Part shown: positions 42,227-51,186 of the stretch, piece by piece
Position numbering within the stretch: position 1 is the first letter of the stretch
Layout: each line of letters starts with the position of its first letter
DNA from: Roseibacillus sp.
Lineage (GTDB): Bacteria > Verrucomicrobiota > Verrucomicrobiia > Verrucomicrobiales > Akkermansiaceae
Direction of reading: 5' to 3'
DNA length: 64,000 bases
NCBI GenBank assembly: GCA_028821775.1
Contig: JAPKFB010000016.1
Span: 1-64,000, forward strand
Notes under the pieces: model-generated
Told to the model about the DNA's origin: nothing
Databases searched by the model: none
Seen by the model: the letters and a program-made list of their open reading frames with translations, nothing else
Made by a program: the position numbers and the translations under genes

Positions 42227-43435
42227 CTACTTCCTCACTTCCCAAATCTCGCAGATCTGGTTGTCGGTGATTTTCTCACCGAAGCGGGAGGTCTCTGAGA
42301 GGAAGATCGCTTGCACGCCTTGGTCCTTCTTCTTTTGATGATTGATGACGGAAGCGATGCGGGTTGCACGATCGGCGGAAAGCGGGCGGTTGCCCTCGAG
42401 AGCTCCGGACTTGGAGGCATAGCCGACCACGAGATAAAAGGACTCATCTCCACCGGCGGCAAGCTTCAGACGAATCTGTTCCACCTTGTCGCGAGAGATG
42501 TTGGAGGAACTGGTTTGAAAGGTGACGGTTTCAACAACACGGGCACCAAGATCCTGGGTGATGCGCTCGTACTCCGTTTGCAATATAGCTGGAGTGGCGG
42601 AATTCAGGGTGGCGAGCTCGTCATAGAGGAGCTTGGCTTTGGCTTTGAGGGCTTCTGCTTCCACAAAGAGGTGCGAGCGATCAAGGTTGGCCCGGAGTTC
42701 CTGGGCCAGATAATGCAGCTTGTTGTTCTCGGTCTCGAGAGTGGCTGCCTTTTCGGTCATGGTGGCGAGTTGTTCGCGCAGAGTAATGGCGATCTCGGAG
42801 GTCTCCATGTTCTTGATTTGCTCATTGAGTTGGGCGAGTTGATGGCGATAGGACTCGCGAGTCTTGACGGCCTCGTCACGTTCGCGCAGCACGGATTCCA
42901 TTTGCGCCGAACTTGGTGATTTGGCGAGTTGCTGTTGCAGGGACGCGAGCTGGCTTTCCGCATTGGTGGCACGGGATTGGGCCGTGGCGAGCTGGGTTTT
43001 CAACTGGGTGTTTTCGGTGGCACTGCTCGACGAGGTGGCGAGTTGGACGCTGAGAGTTTGGACGGTGCCGTTGGAGATCTTCAGATCATTCTGGGCCTTG
43101 GAGAGCAAGGCCTGCAATTGTGAGACCAAGCCGGCGAGAGTAGTGGAGTCGGCAGAGAGTCGATTGGCGAGTGCTTGAGGGCTCTGTCCGCTGGAGCTCA
43201 TCAGGGTGGGGTTGGAAATGGAGTTGAGGGCCTTTTGCTTGGCGTCGCGTTCGGCCTTCAGTTTTTCGAGTTCGGATTGTCCGTCTCCGAATCCGCCGCC
43301 TGTCATTTGGAGGACAAGGAGGAAGAGAAGCAGGACGACCGCTCCGAGGACGAGGCCGATGATGAGGTTCTGGTTTCCGTTCGTGGTGGGATTGGAAACG
43401 GGAGCCGGTGCGGAGGGTGGAGGATCTTCGTTCAT
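42227..43435 (-). CDS. Membrane-anchored coiled-coil protein with OmpA-like C-terminal domain
   Basis: 402 residues: a short proline-rich cytoplasmic segment, one hydrophobic helix (about 24-44), then a long Gln/Ala/Ser-rich coiled coil (about 55-290). The C-terminal domain, about 300-400, has an OmpA/MotB-like pattern (VETVTFQTSSSNIS, then FYLVVGYASKSGALEGNRPLSADRATRIASVI). In the family this domain binds peptidoglycan, here after a periplasmic coiled coil. The organisation suggests an envelope-spanning or cell-wall-tethering protein; no flagellar or Tol neighbours are present. Transcribed alone. Confidence 0.75.
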   Translation of the reverse strand: MNEDPPPSAPAPVSNPTTNGNQNLIIGLVLGAVVLLLFLLVLQMTGGGFGDGQSELEKLKAERDAKQKALNSISNPTLMSSSGQSPQALANRLSADSTTLAGLVSQLQALLSKAQNDLKISNGTVQTLSVQLATSSSSATENTQLKTQLATAQSRATNAESQLASLQQQLAKSPSSAQMESVLRERDEAVKTRESYRHQLAQLNEQIKNMETSEIAITLREQLATMTEKAATLETENNKLHYLAQELRANLDRSHLFVEAEALKAKAKLLYDELATLNSATPAILQTEYERITQDLGARVVETVTFQTSSSNISRDKVEQIRLKLAAGGDESFYLVVGYASKSGALEGNRPLSADRATRIASVINHQKKKDQGVQAIFLSETSRFGEKITDNQICEIWEVRK

Positions 43436-44047
43436 TGTGGATTGGGATTGGAGCGGTGTGGGAGGGGTTCCTAGCCTCGATTGTGAACAAGTTCAAGGAT
43501 GGGCTTGATCGCCAGGGGACGCGCGGCCATGCAATAGGATCGAAGTGATTCGTCGGATAATAAGCTTACGAAGAGGGAGTTAGGAGTGTGAGAAGCGAGG
43601 GTAGAACCTGCCCCGGACGCGGTCTTTTGGGGCAGGGGTGGGGGCTGGAAAGGGCACGCAATCCTTGGGGAACCCTAGCAGGCTGTTGAATTTCTCGACA
43701 ACGCCGCGCCGACGAAGAGTTTTGTTGTTAGAAAAGTCGCTTGGTCAACGAGTCGACAGGTCAGCCCGCGGGGTGGAACGCCTTTGAAGGCGTTGGCCTT
43801 GTTGCTCGTTGGTCATGATTTCCGAATCAATTCAGCCTCGCGCCGCGCCAGCTCATCCAACGGGTTTCGTGCGGCTCTCTTGAGAATTTCAACACCCTGC
43901 GAAGAAGAATGGCGCAAGGATAAGGAGGGTCATCGATCAGTCGAACCACTCGCAGCCGGAACGGCCGCCCTACCCTACCTGCCCCATTGTAGGCCAGGCG
44001 CTCCGCATGGCGACCCGGAGGCAACGCCTTACCTTGCGCCAATCCCG
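43436..44047. other. 612-bp non-coding region with palindromic sequence
   Basis: No gene is recognised between the OmpA-like protein and the HAD phosphatase. The stretch holds the perfect palindrome at 43777-43794 and a CAGGCTGTTGAA sequence (around 43679-43690), resembling the tips of some insertion sequences. A short basic open frame on the minus strand (43827-44042) has no known domain. It may be a degraded mobile element or a dispersed repeat. Confidence 0.45.
43777..43794. repeat. Perfect palindrome in the intergenic region
   Basis: AACGCCTTTGAAGGCGTT has 8-bp arms (AACGCCTT / AAGGCGTT) around TG. No T-run follows on either strand. It could be part of a dispersed palindromic repeat family; only one copy is seen in this window. 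Confidence 0.55.
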
Positions 44048-44683
44048 CTAAGAATGCTTGGCCACCACCTCTAACAGCTCGGCCGGGGTGTGAACGAGGT
44101 AGCGGGGTTCTTCCTTGGCGAGGGATTGCTCGTTGTTGAATCCCCAGGTCACCGCGATGGCGTTGATACGGGCCTTGTGGGCGGCACGCAGGTCGCGGAT
44201 CTCGTCGCCGATGTAGAAGACCTCTTTTTTCCGAAGCGAAAAGGTCCGGGCGATGGCGCGAAGATGTTTGGCTTTGCCCGTGAGCTTGCTGGTGGTGCTG
44301 ATGAAGGTGAAGAGATCGCGCAAGCCGTGCGCTTCGAGGAACGATTCCACGTTCTCGACCGCGTTGGAGGTGAGGATGCCGAAGCAGTTGGCATGTTCGC
44401 GGAGCTGGGGAAGCACTTCCTCCATTCCTTCGATGAGGGGGAGTTCCCTGATGCGGGCCTTGATGCGACTGAGTGCCTTCGCGATGAGAAAGGGGACCTT
44501 GTGCTTGGGAATCCCAAGGTGTTTGAAGAGCTTGGTGGTGTCGAGTGCGCGAAGTTCGGCGAGATCTTGGGGGCCGATCTTTCGATACCCTTTCTCGAGC
44601 GCAATGTCATCGTAGATTGCGAGTCCTTCCGCGAGCGTGTCTGCGATGGTGCCATCGAAGTCAAAGATGAGGGAGGAATTCAA
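44048..44683 (-). CDS. HAD-superfamily phosphatase (phosphoglycolate phosphatase-like)
   Basis: 211 residues. Motif I is DFDGTIADT (residues 8-16, nucleophile and acid Asp), motif II is the LTSN segment near 105, the conserved lysine of motif III lies near TGKAKHL, and motif IV is YIGDEIRDL. The helical cap inserted after motif I is typical of Gph-like subfamily members. It is a cytoplasmic phosphatase; the exact substrate cannot be assigned. It is on the same strand as tsaD and the S41 protease. Confidence 0.88.
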   Translation of the reverse strand: MNSSLIFDFDGTIADTLAEGLAIYDDIALEKGYRKIGPQDLAELRALDTTKLFKHLGIPKHKVPFLIAKALSRIKARIRELPLIEGMEEVLPQLREHANCFGILTSNAVENVESFLEAHGLRDLFTFISTTSKLTGKAKHLRAIARTFSLRKKEVFYIGDEIRDLRAAHKARINAIAVTWGFNNEQSLAKEEPRYLVHTPAELLEVVAKHS

Positions 44684-44771
44684 AGCTCGATCTTAAGGGG
44701 TTGTCGTCAGAGGATCCATGAGGAGGAAGAGAGGCGCATTGACGGGCGCGCGGCAGGGATTGTATTCCCGG

Positions 44772-45815
44772 TCACGGGTGGGGTTCACACAGGACGAGGT
44801 TGGGATCGATGTCCTCCGTGAAGTCGCTGCGGAAGCCTTGTCGAAACCTGAGCAGTCCTGCGAAGGCAATCATGGCGGCATTGTCGGTGGAGAAGCGGAT
44901 GGGACAGGCCAAGAATTGGAGTCCATGGGATTCGCAGGCCTGCTGCAGGGCGGTGCGCAGGGCGCTGTTGCAGCTAACCCCGCCAGACAGGGTGATGAGC
45001 TTGGCGCCGGTCTTGCTTGAGGCCCGCAGGGACTTGTCAACAAGGACGTCGATGACGGCCTGTTGAAACGAGGCGCAGAGATTGGAGAGTTCGGCGTCGA
45101 GGTCGACCACCTTGGGCAGGGCGTAACGCACCGCGGTCTTGAGGCCCGAGAATGAGAAGTTGAGTTCGCGGGGCATGGAGCGCGGGAATTTGTAGGCGGT
45201 GGGATCCCCTTTGCGGGCGTGCTTCTCGATTTCCGGTCCACCTGGGTAGGGCAACCCGAGAAGGCGGCCCACCTTGTCGAACGCCTCGCCCGCGGCGTCG
45301 TCGATGGTGCGACCGATCAAGGCGTAGTCTCCGAGGCTGCGAGCATCTACCAGCATGGTATGCCCTCCCGAGACGATGAGAGCGAGGTGAGGAGGAATCT
45401 GGGATGCAGAATGGAGAACGTCAGAATCGAGAAAGGAGGAAAGCAGGTGGCCCTCCATGTGGTTGATGGAAAGGAATGGCTTGCGGGCGGCGACTGCGAG
45501 GGCCTTGGCCATGTTGTGACCCACGAGTAGAGAAGAGGCGAGTCCTGGCCCGCGGGTGGCGGCGAAGGCATCGATCTCGCTCGCACGAAGACCGGCCTCG
45601 GTGAGGGCTCGCTCGACGAGGGGGCGTAACTTGAGGGCGTGATTGCGCGAAGCAACTTCCGGAACGACGCCTCCGTAAGCGCGATGGAGATCGATTTGGG
45701 AAGAGATCAGGGAGGAGAGAAGTTCAGGAGCAGCACCCTTGCCGGGATCGCGCAAAATTGCGACCGCGGATTCATCGCAGCTCGTCTCGAGGGCCAGTAA
45801 TAGTTGTGCGCTCAC
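44772..45815 (-). CDS. tsaD: tRNA N6-adenosine threonylcarbamoyltransferase
   Basis: 347 residues, the usual length. ALETSCDESAVAI at the N terminus, VPEVASRNHALKL, TRGPGLASSLLVG and INHMEGHLLSS (metal-binding His pair) identify TsaD/Gcp. LIVSGGHTMLV and LSGGVSCNSALR complete the ASKHA ATPase fold. It transfers the threonylcarbamoyl group to A37 of ANN-decoding tRNAs with TsaB and TsaE, which are not in the window. Very likely essential. Confidence 0.96.
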   Translation of the reverse strand: MSAQLLLALETSCDESAVAILRDPGKGAAPELLSSLISSQIDLHRAYGGVVPEVASRNHALKLRPLVERALTEAGLRASEIDAFAATRGPGLASSLLVGHNMAKALAVAARKPFLSINHMEGHLLSSFLDSDVLHSASQIPPHLALIVSGGHTMLVDARSLGDYALIGRTIDDAAGEAFDKVGRLLGLPYPGGPEIEKHARKGDPTAYKFPRSMPRELNFSFSGLKTAVRYALPKVVDLDAELSNLCASFQQAVIDVLVDKSLRASSKTGAKLITLSGGVSCNSALRTALQQACESHGLQFLACPIRFSTDNAAMIAFAGLLRFRQGFRSDFTEDIDPNLVLCEPHP

Positions 45816-45945
45816 CTACCCACTGAATACTCCACAGAATTGGCCGTAAAAAGCCGCAAGATTCGCAAAGTGGCGCCCGAGAGAAGTTTCAAGATGAGCT
45901 GGTCTGCCTGATCCATGAAGGGGGACGTGGATTAGGGAAGACGGG

Positions 45946-47205
45946 TTACTTTCCAATGTTACCCAACGCCTTGATCGCGGCTTCCACGACCGGATCATTC
46001 CACGCTTGGAGAGTCTTGCTCTCGGTCGGAGTGAGATTGGTGCGACGGCGGAAGAGTGCGAGGTTCTCGCGGTCGGAGTCGGAAATCTTGACCACAAGAT
46101 CGGGAGTGATTCCGATCTCATGGGGAGTCCGGCCGGAGGGAGTGTGATACTTGGCGATGGTGAGGCGCAGGGCGGTCCCGCCAGGTTGGGCCATGATGTG
46201 CTGCACGGAGCCTTTGCCGTAACTAGTCTCGCCCACGATGGTCGCGCGCTTGAGGTCTTGCAGGGCACCGGAAACGAGTTCGGAAGCACTGGCGGAGCCG
46301 CGATCGATGAGGATCGCGAGAGGATATTCGCGCTTCTTCCGTTTGCGGTCGAGGGTCTTCATGGGCGGCGAGTTGTGGGCAGGATTGCGGCCCTTGGTGA
46401 AGACCACCTCGGTGGAGGGTGGAACAAACTCCCCGAGGATGGCGACCGAAACGTGCAGGAGCCCCCCGGGGTTGCCCCGGAGGTCGAGGATGAGTGAACG
46501 CATCCCTTTGTCTTCGAGTTCATCGAGAGCCGCTTCGAGTTCGCGATGAGAGGGAGCCGTGAATTCGGTGAGCCGGAGGTAGCCCACATTCTTGGAGCGG
46601 CCTTGTTGCAAGAGCATCGCATCGGGTACCGCTACCTTCTTAATCACGGTGCGCAAGAGGGAGGCTTCGTAGTGTTCGTGATCCGTTCGGCGCCACATGC
46701 TGAGCTTCACCGTTTCGCCCGGGCGGCCAGCAAGAGTGGTGAGCGCAAGAGCGAGGGAAAGCTTACCGGCATCTCTCGCTCCAATTTTATGGATGCGGTC
46801 TCCGGCCACGATGCCCGCCTTGAAGGCAGGGGAGTCCAAGCGCACGGCCGTGACGGTGAGAAAATCTTTACTCTTCGCGAGCGTGATTCCGAGTCCGGGA
46901 ACTTCGGGCTGGCGGTCTTCGTCGCGGATGTAGGCGTAGGTTTCCGGATGATAGAATCCGGAGAATTTGTCGAGGGAATCGAGCATCCCTTCTAGGGCGT
47001 GATTGATGAGGCGCTCGTAGTCGAGTTTGTCGCCGTCGGGGTGATTTTGGCGCACGGTCTCGAGGACCTTGATGAAACGTTCGATGTGTTGGTAGCCCAT
47101 CCCGTCGTCGGGAAGAATTGCGGTGGGAGGTGGGGCTTCTTCCTGAGCCGGGAGAAGGGTGGGGATGAGCACCAAGGCGAGGGCATGGGCACGGAACGAG
47201 CGCAT
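45946..47205 (-). CDS. S41 family carboxy-terminal processing protease
   Basis: 419 residues with a signal peptide (ALALVLIPTLLPA). The PDZ domain (about residues 95-180) starts VPGLGITLAKSKDF with SPAFKAGIVAGDRIHKI. The tail-specific protease domain follows: LILDLRGNPGGLL, the catalytic Ser in RGSASASELVSGAL, and the catalytic Lys in GETSYGKGSVQ. This is the CtpA/Prc type of periplasmic protease. It lies upstream of tsaD (130-base gap) on the same strand. Confidence 0.93.
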   Translation of the reverse strand: MRSFRAHALALVLIPTLLPAQEEAPPPTAILPDDGMGYQHIERFIKVLETVRQNHPDGDKLDYERLINHALEGMLDSLDKFSGFYHPETYAYIRDEDRQPEVPGLGITLAKSKDFLTVTAVRLDSPAFKAGIVAGDRIHKIGARDAGKLSLALALTTLAGRPGETVKLSMWRRTDHEHYEASLLRTVIKKVAVPDAMLLQQGRSKNVGYLRLTEFTAPSHRELEAALDELEDKGMRSLILDLRGNPGGLLHVSVAILGEFVPPSTEVVFTKGRNPAHNSPPMKTLDRKRKKREYPLAILIDRGSASASELVSGALQDLKRATIVGETSYGKGSVQHIMAQPGGTALRLTIAKYHTPSGRTPHEIGITPDLVVKISDSDRENLALFRRRTNLTPTESKTLQAWNDPVVEAAIKALGNIGK

Positions 47206-47548
47206 GGTTGGAAACTAAAGGGAAATGAAGAATGGGCCAAGGATCCAAATCCGTCTCTGGGATGGCTCCAGGACGTCAGTTTCAATTAAGGTTCAGGTTC
47301 AGCCGACGGGAGGGATTGAGCATTGGTAGCCCGTGCGGGTAGCCAGAGGGATGACTGGAAAGGGGGGTAGGGACGCCATGGAACGGGCACCGCAGGGTCG
47401 AACCGAATGGGTGGGCCGGCCCCGCACGGAGACCAGATATCGCACGCGAGGGGCGAAGCGATGGCAGGAGGCCCCATGGGGATCTCTAATCCTGGTCGGG
47501 GGGGTGCGGATCCTAGCTGCTGCTATGCGCCATTCCAGCTAGGATCTG
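47206..47548. other. 343-bp intergenic region upstream of the S41 gene
   Basis: No gene is recognised. The left half should contain the promoter of the S41 protease gene. The right end contains the inverted repeat that directly follows clpX. The centre is GC-rich, with short open frames and no domain I can name. Confidence 0.5.
47509..47546 (-). repeat. 11-bp inverted repeat directly after clpX
   Basis: GATCCTAGCTG (47509-47519) and CAGCTAGGATC (47536-47546) are exact reverse complements around a 16-base loop. On the minus strand the hairpin begins two bases after the clpX stop codon. This suggests an mRNA 3'-end structure (stabiliser or factor-dependent terminator). There is no T-run, so it is not a standard intrinsic terminator. 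Confidence 0.65.
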
Positions 47549-48823
47549 CTAGGCCGCGTCGGCTCGCTTTTTCCGGATGGCCGGAGGCTTGGTTCCTTCG
47601 ACCACACTCCGGTTGATGGAGACAGACTCGACGTCATCGCGCGAGGGGATGTCGTACATGATCTCGAGCATGATGTGCTCAAAGATGGAGCGCAGAGCAC
47701 GGGCGCCAGTTCCGCGCCGGACTGCTTCTTCGGCGAGTGCGCGCAGGGCGTCGCGGGAAATCTTGAGCTTCACTCCATTGAGAGCGAGTTGCTTTTGGTA
47801 TTGTTTGACCAGAGCGTTGCGCGGCTCGGTGAGGATGCGAATGAGTTCGTCCTCGTTCAGGCGGAGGAGGGAGGAGTGGACCGGCAAGCGGCCGATGAAC
47901 TCGGGAATGAGACCGAAGTGGAGCAGGTCTTCGGGCTGGACCTTGTCCATGAGATCTTCCTCGTCTGTTTCTTCGAGGGCGGCTGCTTCGGCGGCCGCAA
48001 AGCCGAGTGCGTTGCGGCCGAGACGGCGGCGCACGATGTCTTCCATGCCGACGAAGGCTCCACCGCAGACGAAGAGAATGCGCTCAGTGTTTACCTGAAT
48101 GTATTCCTGCTGCGGGTGCTTGCGACCACCCTGGGGCGGGACATTGCAGACCGTTCCCTCGAGAATCTTGAGGAGGGCTTGCTGCACCCCTTCGCCGGAG
48201 ACGTCGCGGGTGATGCTGACGTTCTCGGTCTTGCGGCCGATCTTGTCGATCTCGTCGACGTAGATGATGCCTTGCTCGGCTTTCTCGACGTCGAAGTCGG
48301 AGGCCTGGAGGAGACGCAGAATGATGTTCTCCACGTCTTCTCCGACATAGCCGGCTTCGGTGAGAGTGGTGGCATCAACGATGCAAAACGGGACGTCGAG
48401 GACGCGAGCAAGGGTGCGGGCGAGGAGGGTCTTGCCCGAGCCCGTGGGGCCGAGGAGAAGGATGTTGGATTTCTCGATTTCGACGTTGGCGAGTTCTTCC
48501 GGAGTGACAGTTTGGTCCTGCCGCAGGCGCTGGTAATGATTGTAAACGGCGACCGAGAGCACCTTCTTGGCGTGATCCTGCCCGATGACGTAGTCGTCGA
48601 GCTTGCCCCGGATCTCCATCGGGGTGGGAGTGCCCACGCCATCCGAAACAGATGGGCCAATTTCGGGTTGCCCATCCTCCGCAAGCTCCTTCTCCAGGAT
48701 AGTGGAGCATACCTCGATGCACTCGTTGCAAATATAGACGCCGGGACCGGCAATCAGTTTTTTGACCTCCGAGTGGCTTTTGCCACAGAAGGAACACATC
48801 GTTAGGTTGGACGCACGGGCCAT
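47549..48823 (-). CDS. clpX: ATP-dependent Clp protease ATP-binding subunit ClpX
   Basis: 424 residues from the ATG at 48823 ([15 protein letters not shown]); the in-frame start 15 codons earlier adds nothing conserved. The N-terminal zinc domain CSFCGK...CNECIEVC, Walker [16 protein letters not shown], Walker [12 protein letters not shown], and the pore/sensor region [12 protein letters not shown] are all typical, as is the IGF-like ClpP-binding loop region. It unfolds substrates for ClpP. It is the third gene of the classical tig-clpP-clpX order, 92 bases after clpP. Confidence 0.97.
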   Translation of the reverse strand: MARASNLTMCSFCGKSHSEVKKLIAGPGVYICNECIEVCSTILEKELAEDGQPEIGPSVSDGVGTPTPMEIRGKLDDYVIGQDHAKKVLSVAVYNHYQRLRQDQTVTPEELANVEIEKSNILLLGPTGSGKTLLARTLARVLDVPFCIVDATTLTEAGYVGEDVENIILRLLQASDFDVEKAEQGIIYVDEIDKIGRKTENVSITRDVSGEGVQQALLKILEGTVCNVPPQGGRKHPQQEYIQVNTERILFVCGGAFVGMEDIVRRRLGRNALGFAAAEAAALEETDEEDLMDKVQPEDLLHFGLIPEFIGRLPVHSSLLRLNEDELIRILTEPRNALVKQYQKQLALNGVKLKISRDALRALAEEAVRRGTGARALRSIFEHIMLEIMYDIPSRDDVESVSINRSVVEGTKPPAIRKKRADAA

Positions 48824-48915
48824 GGATTTGTTGTAAGGGGAGTGGAGGGTCTCTTGGTGAATAGACACCCCTTACGTGAAACCTTAGCAGAATATGGGCA
48901 GTTCCGCGCGGATTT

Positions 48916-49584
48916 TTATTCGGAATCTTTAGATTCTTCCTCTTCTCCGAGATCCTTCCGGTTCTCCAGAACGCGATCGACGAGTCCGTAATCGGTCGCT
49001 TCCTTGGCGGACATGTAGTTGTCACGGTCGGCATCGATATCGATCTGATCGACTGGTTTTCCAGTATGGGTGGCGAGAATGTCGTTCAAGCGCTTCTTGA
49101 GGGTGAACATGAATTCGACCGTGCGTTCGACGTCTGAAGCGCTTCCAGAGGCGCCGCCGGATACCTGATGAATCATGACGTGAGCATTGGGGAGGCAGAA
49201 GCGTTTGCCATGGGTCCCCGCGGTCAGCAGGAGCGCACCCATGGAAGCGGCGATCCCAATGCAGTAGGTATTCACGTCACAGGTGACGAACTGCATGGTG
49301 TCGTAAATTGCGAGCCCCGCGGTTACGCTTCCGCCGGGAGAGTTGATGTAAATATGGATATCCTTCTTCGGATCGGACATCTGCAGGAAGAGCATTTGGG
49401 CGATCACGGAGTTGGCCACGAAGTCATCAATGGGCGTTCCGATGAAAATGATGCGATCCTTGAGGAGTCGCGAATAAATGTCGAACGCACGCTCGCCACG
49501 ACCGTCCTGTTCAATGACGGTTGGGACGAGGTAGTTGTTGCGGGGTACCTCGGATGCGGCGGAGAACGGACCTGAATTACTCAT
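48916..49584 (-). CDS. clpP: ATP-dependent Clp protease proteolytic subunit
   Basis: 222 residues from the ATG at 49584; three consecutive ATGs (49590, 49587, 49584) occur, and the last overlaps the tig stop. The catalytic triad is visible: Ser in [13 protein letters not shown], His in [12 protein letters not shown], and Asp in the [10 protein letters not shown] region. [25 protein letters not shown] is the usual N-terminal core. A short acidic tail (EEEESKDSE) ends the protein. It forms the barrel protease partner of ClpX. Confidence 0.96.
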   Translation of the reverse strand: MSNSGPFSAASEVPRNNYLVPTVIEQDGRGERAFDIYSRLLKDRIIFIGTPIDDFVANSVIAQMLFLQMSDPKKDIHIYINSPGGSVTAGLAIYDTMQFVTCDVNTYCIGIAASMGALLLTAGTHGKRFCLPNAHVMIHQVSGGASGSASDVERTVEFMFTLKKRLNDILATHTGKPVDQIDIDADRDNYMSAKEATDYGLVDRVLENRKDLGEEEESKDSE

Positions 49585-50998
49585 CATCATTGGTAGCTTC
49601 TTCTGTGTCTGCGGAGGCGGGTTCCTCGGGTTCCTCGGGTTCCTCGGGTGCCTCGGGTGCCTCGGGGGCCGGCTCTTCAGCTGGGATTTCGTCTGAGACT
49701 TCGACCTTCGCGTGCTCCAGCAGGAAGTCAATGGTCTTACTGAGGAGCATGGAATGCTGCAGGCCCCGCAGGCGGCCGCTCTGCTGCAAATCCTTGGCAA
49801 ATCCCTTGATGGGTTTCTTGGCTTGGTTCGCCATGCTGGCGACCCGGTTGGCAAGTTCCTCCTGAGTGACCTGGACCTCTTCCGCCTCGGCGATGCGTTG
49901 CAGGATGAAGTCGGTGCGCAGATTCATCTGCGCGCGCTGGTTGGCGGCGGTGAAGATCTCTTCCTGCCGGGCCGCGATCTCATCCTCGGACATGCCGGAG
50001 CCCAGACCGCGCTCGACCATTTCGTCCGCTTGACCTTGAGTCTCGGCGGTCACCAGGTCATCGGGGAGATCGAATTGGACGCTCCGATTCAGCTTTTCAA
50101 GGAGCTGGCTGACTTTGAGCTCTCCGATTTGCTGGTTGAGCTGGTGCTCGAGATTGCCCCGAATGGTTTCCTTCAGGCCCGCGAGATCCGAGTCAGGGAT
50201 GACCTGGGCCGCCAAGGCATCGTTCAGCTCGGGGAGGTCCTGCTTCTTGATCCCCTTGATCGTGGCGTGGAAATCGAGCTTGATCCCGCGCAGATCCTCG
50301 ACCGGAAACTCTTCAGGAATCGTGAGTTGAAAGTCGCGCTTCTCTGCGAGATTGGCCCCTTCGAGGGCTTCCGAGAACCCGGGGAGCATGGAGTCCTCCT
50401 CCATCTTGAGCCAGTAGTCCTCCGAGCCGGCAAGGTAGCCCACCGACTGGCCGATGGCTTCTTCAAGCGGCTTTCCGTCCACTTGAGAGGAGTAGTCGAT
50501 CACGGCAAAGTCTCCACTCTGGAGAGGGCGGTCCGTGATATCGGAGTAGTCCGCGAAGCGATTGCGCACGTTTTGGAGCTCCGCTTCAAGGTCCTCCTCA
50601 CCGACTTGGCGGTCGGGAAGTTGGAGGGCGATGCCCTTGTATTCCGGGAGCTCGAACTCCGGCGCGATCGTGAGATTGGACGAAAAAGTGAGGGCCCCAT
50701 CCGGATGGAGGGTGGTATCTTCGGGGGGTTTGGCATCAATGATGCGCAAATTCTCTTTTTCGGCGGCTTCGCGGAGGGCCTCCTGAATGAGGCGGGATTC
50801 GAGTTCAGCGGTAATTTGCTCACCAAAGCGCTTTTCGATCACTGTGCGGGGCACTTTGCCGGGGCGAAAGCCCGGAATGCGGGCCTGGCTGCTGAAGGTC
50901 TGCACGATCTTCTTGCGTTGCGCACTGACTTTATCGGCCGGAATCTCCACCTTGAGTTTGGCCGCGCAGTTCGACTGCAGTTCGAGGGTAATGTTCAT
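49577..50998 (-). CDS. tig: Trigger factor, peptidyl-prolyl isomerase chaperone
   Basis: 473 residues. The ribosome-binding domain has the [17 protein letters not shown] signature near residue 45. The central FKBP-like domain contains [21 protein letters not shown], and the C-terminal helical chaperone domain follows. It ends in a long low-complexity acidic tail (about residues 440-473, [13 protein letters not shown] repeats) encoded by a 9-base tandem repeat. Such Pro/Glu tails are not part of the core family. It is first in the tig-clpP-clpX operon and divergent from bamA. Confidence 0.94.
   Translation of the reverse strand: MNITLELQSNCAAKLKVEIPADKVSAQRKKIVQTFSSQARIPGFRPGKVPRTVIEKRFGEQITAELESRLIQEALREAAEKENLRIIDAKPPEDTTLHPDGALTFSSNLTIAPEFELPEYKGIALQLPDRQVGEEDLEAELQNVRNRFADYSDITDRPLQSGDFAVIDYSSQVDGKPLEEAIGQSVGYLAGSEDYWLKMEEDSMLPGFSEALEGANLAEKRDFQLTIPEEFPVEDLRGIKLDFHATIKGIKKQDLPELNDALAAQVIPDSDLAGLKETIRGNLEHQLNQQIGELKVSQLLEKLNRSVQFDLPDDLVTAETQGQADEMVERGLGSGMSEDEIAARQEEIFTAANQRAQMNLRTDFILQRIAEAEEVQVTQEELANRVASMANQAKKPIKGFAKDLQQSGRLRGLQHSMLLSKTIDFLLEHAKVEVSDEIPAEEPAPEAPEAPEEPEEPEEPASADTEEATNDDE
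49621..49670 (-). repeat. 9-bp tandem repeat encoding the acidic tail of trigger factor
   Basis: TTCCTCGGG and its one-base variant GCCTCGGGT repeat five to six times head to tail, giving alternating EEP and EAP units in the protein. In-frame 9-base units allow length variation by slippage without frameshift. Confidence 0.8.
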
Positions 50999-51186
50999 CT
51001 TTATTTCCGAACCTTCCGGTCGCGGGAGGCGGAAACCTAGAGAGATGAGGGAAGGTGGTCAAGGGGATGGGTTGGCCGGAAAATTTAAAAAACGAAAATA
51101 ATGTTTTATGTTCATTGACCTTGACGGGATGATGGCTAAACGAACTCAATAGGGTCAGCAGTCAGCACTCTGTCACTTCTTCAGTC

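Noticed and set aside
47285-47477. 63-codon minus-strand frame upstream of the S41 gene
   Set aside because: Proline/alanine-rich reading in a GC-rich spacer, with no start signal and no domain; treated as non-coding.
49712-51040. 442-codon plus-strand frame opposite tig
   Set aside because: Shadow of the trigger factor gene; no recognisable domain.
51115-51150. TTGACC/TTGACG repeats as the bamA promoter
   Set aside because: The -35-like boxes are good, but no acceptable -10 box lies at proper spacing.
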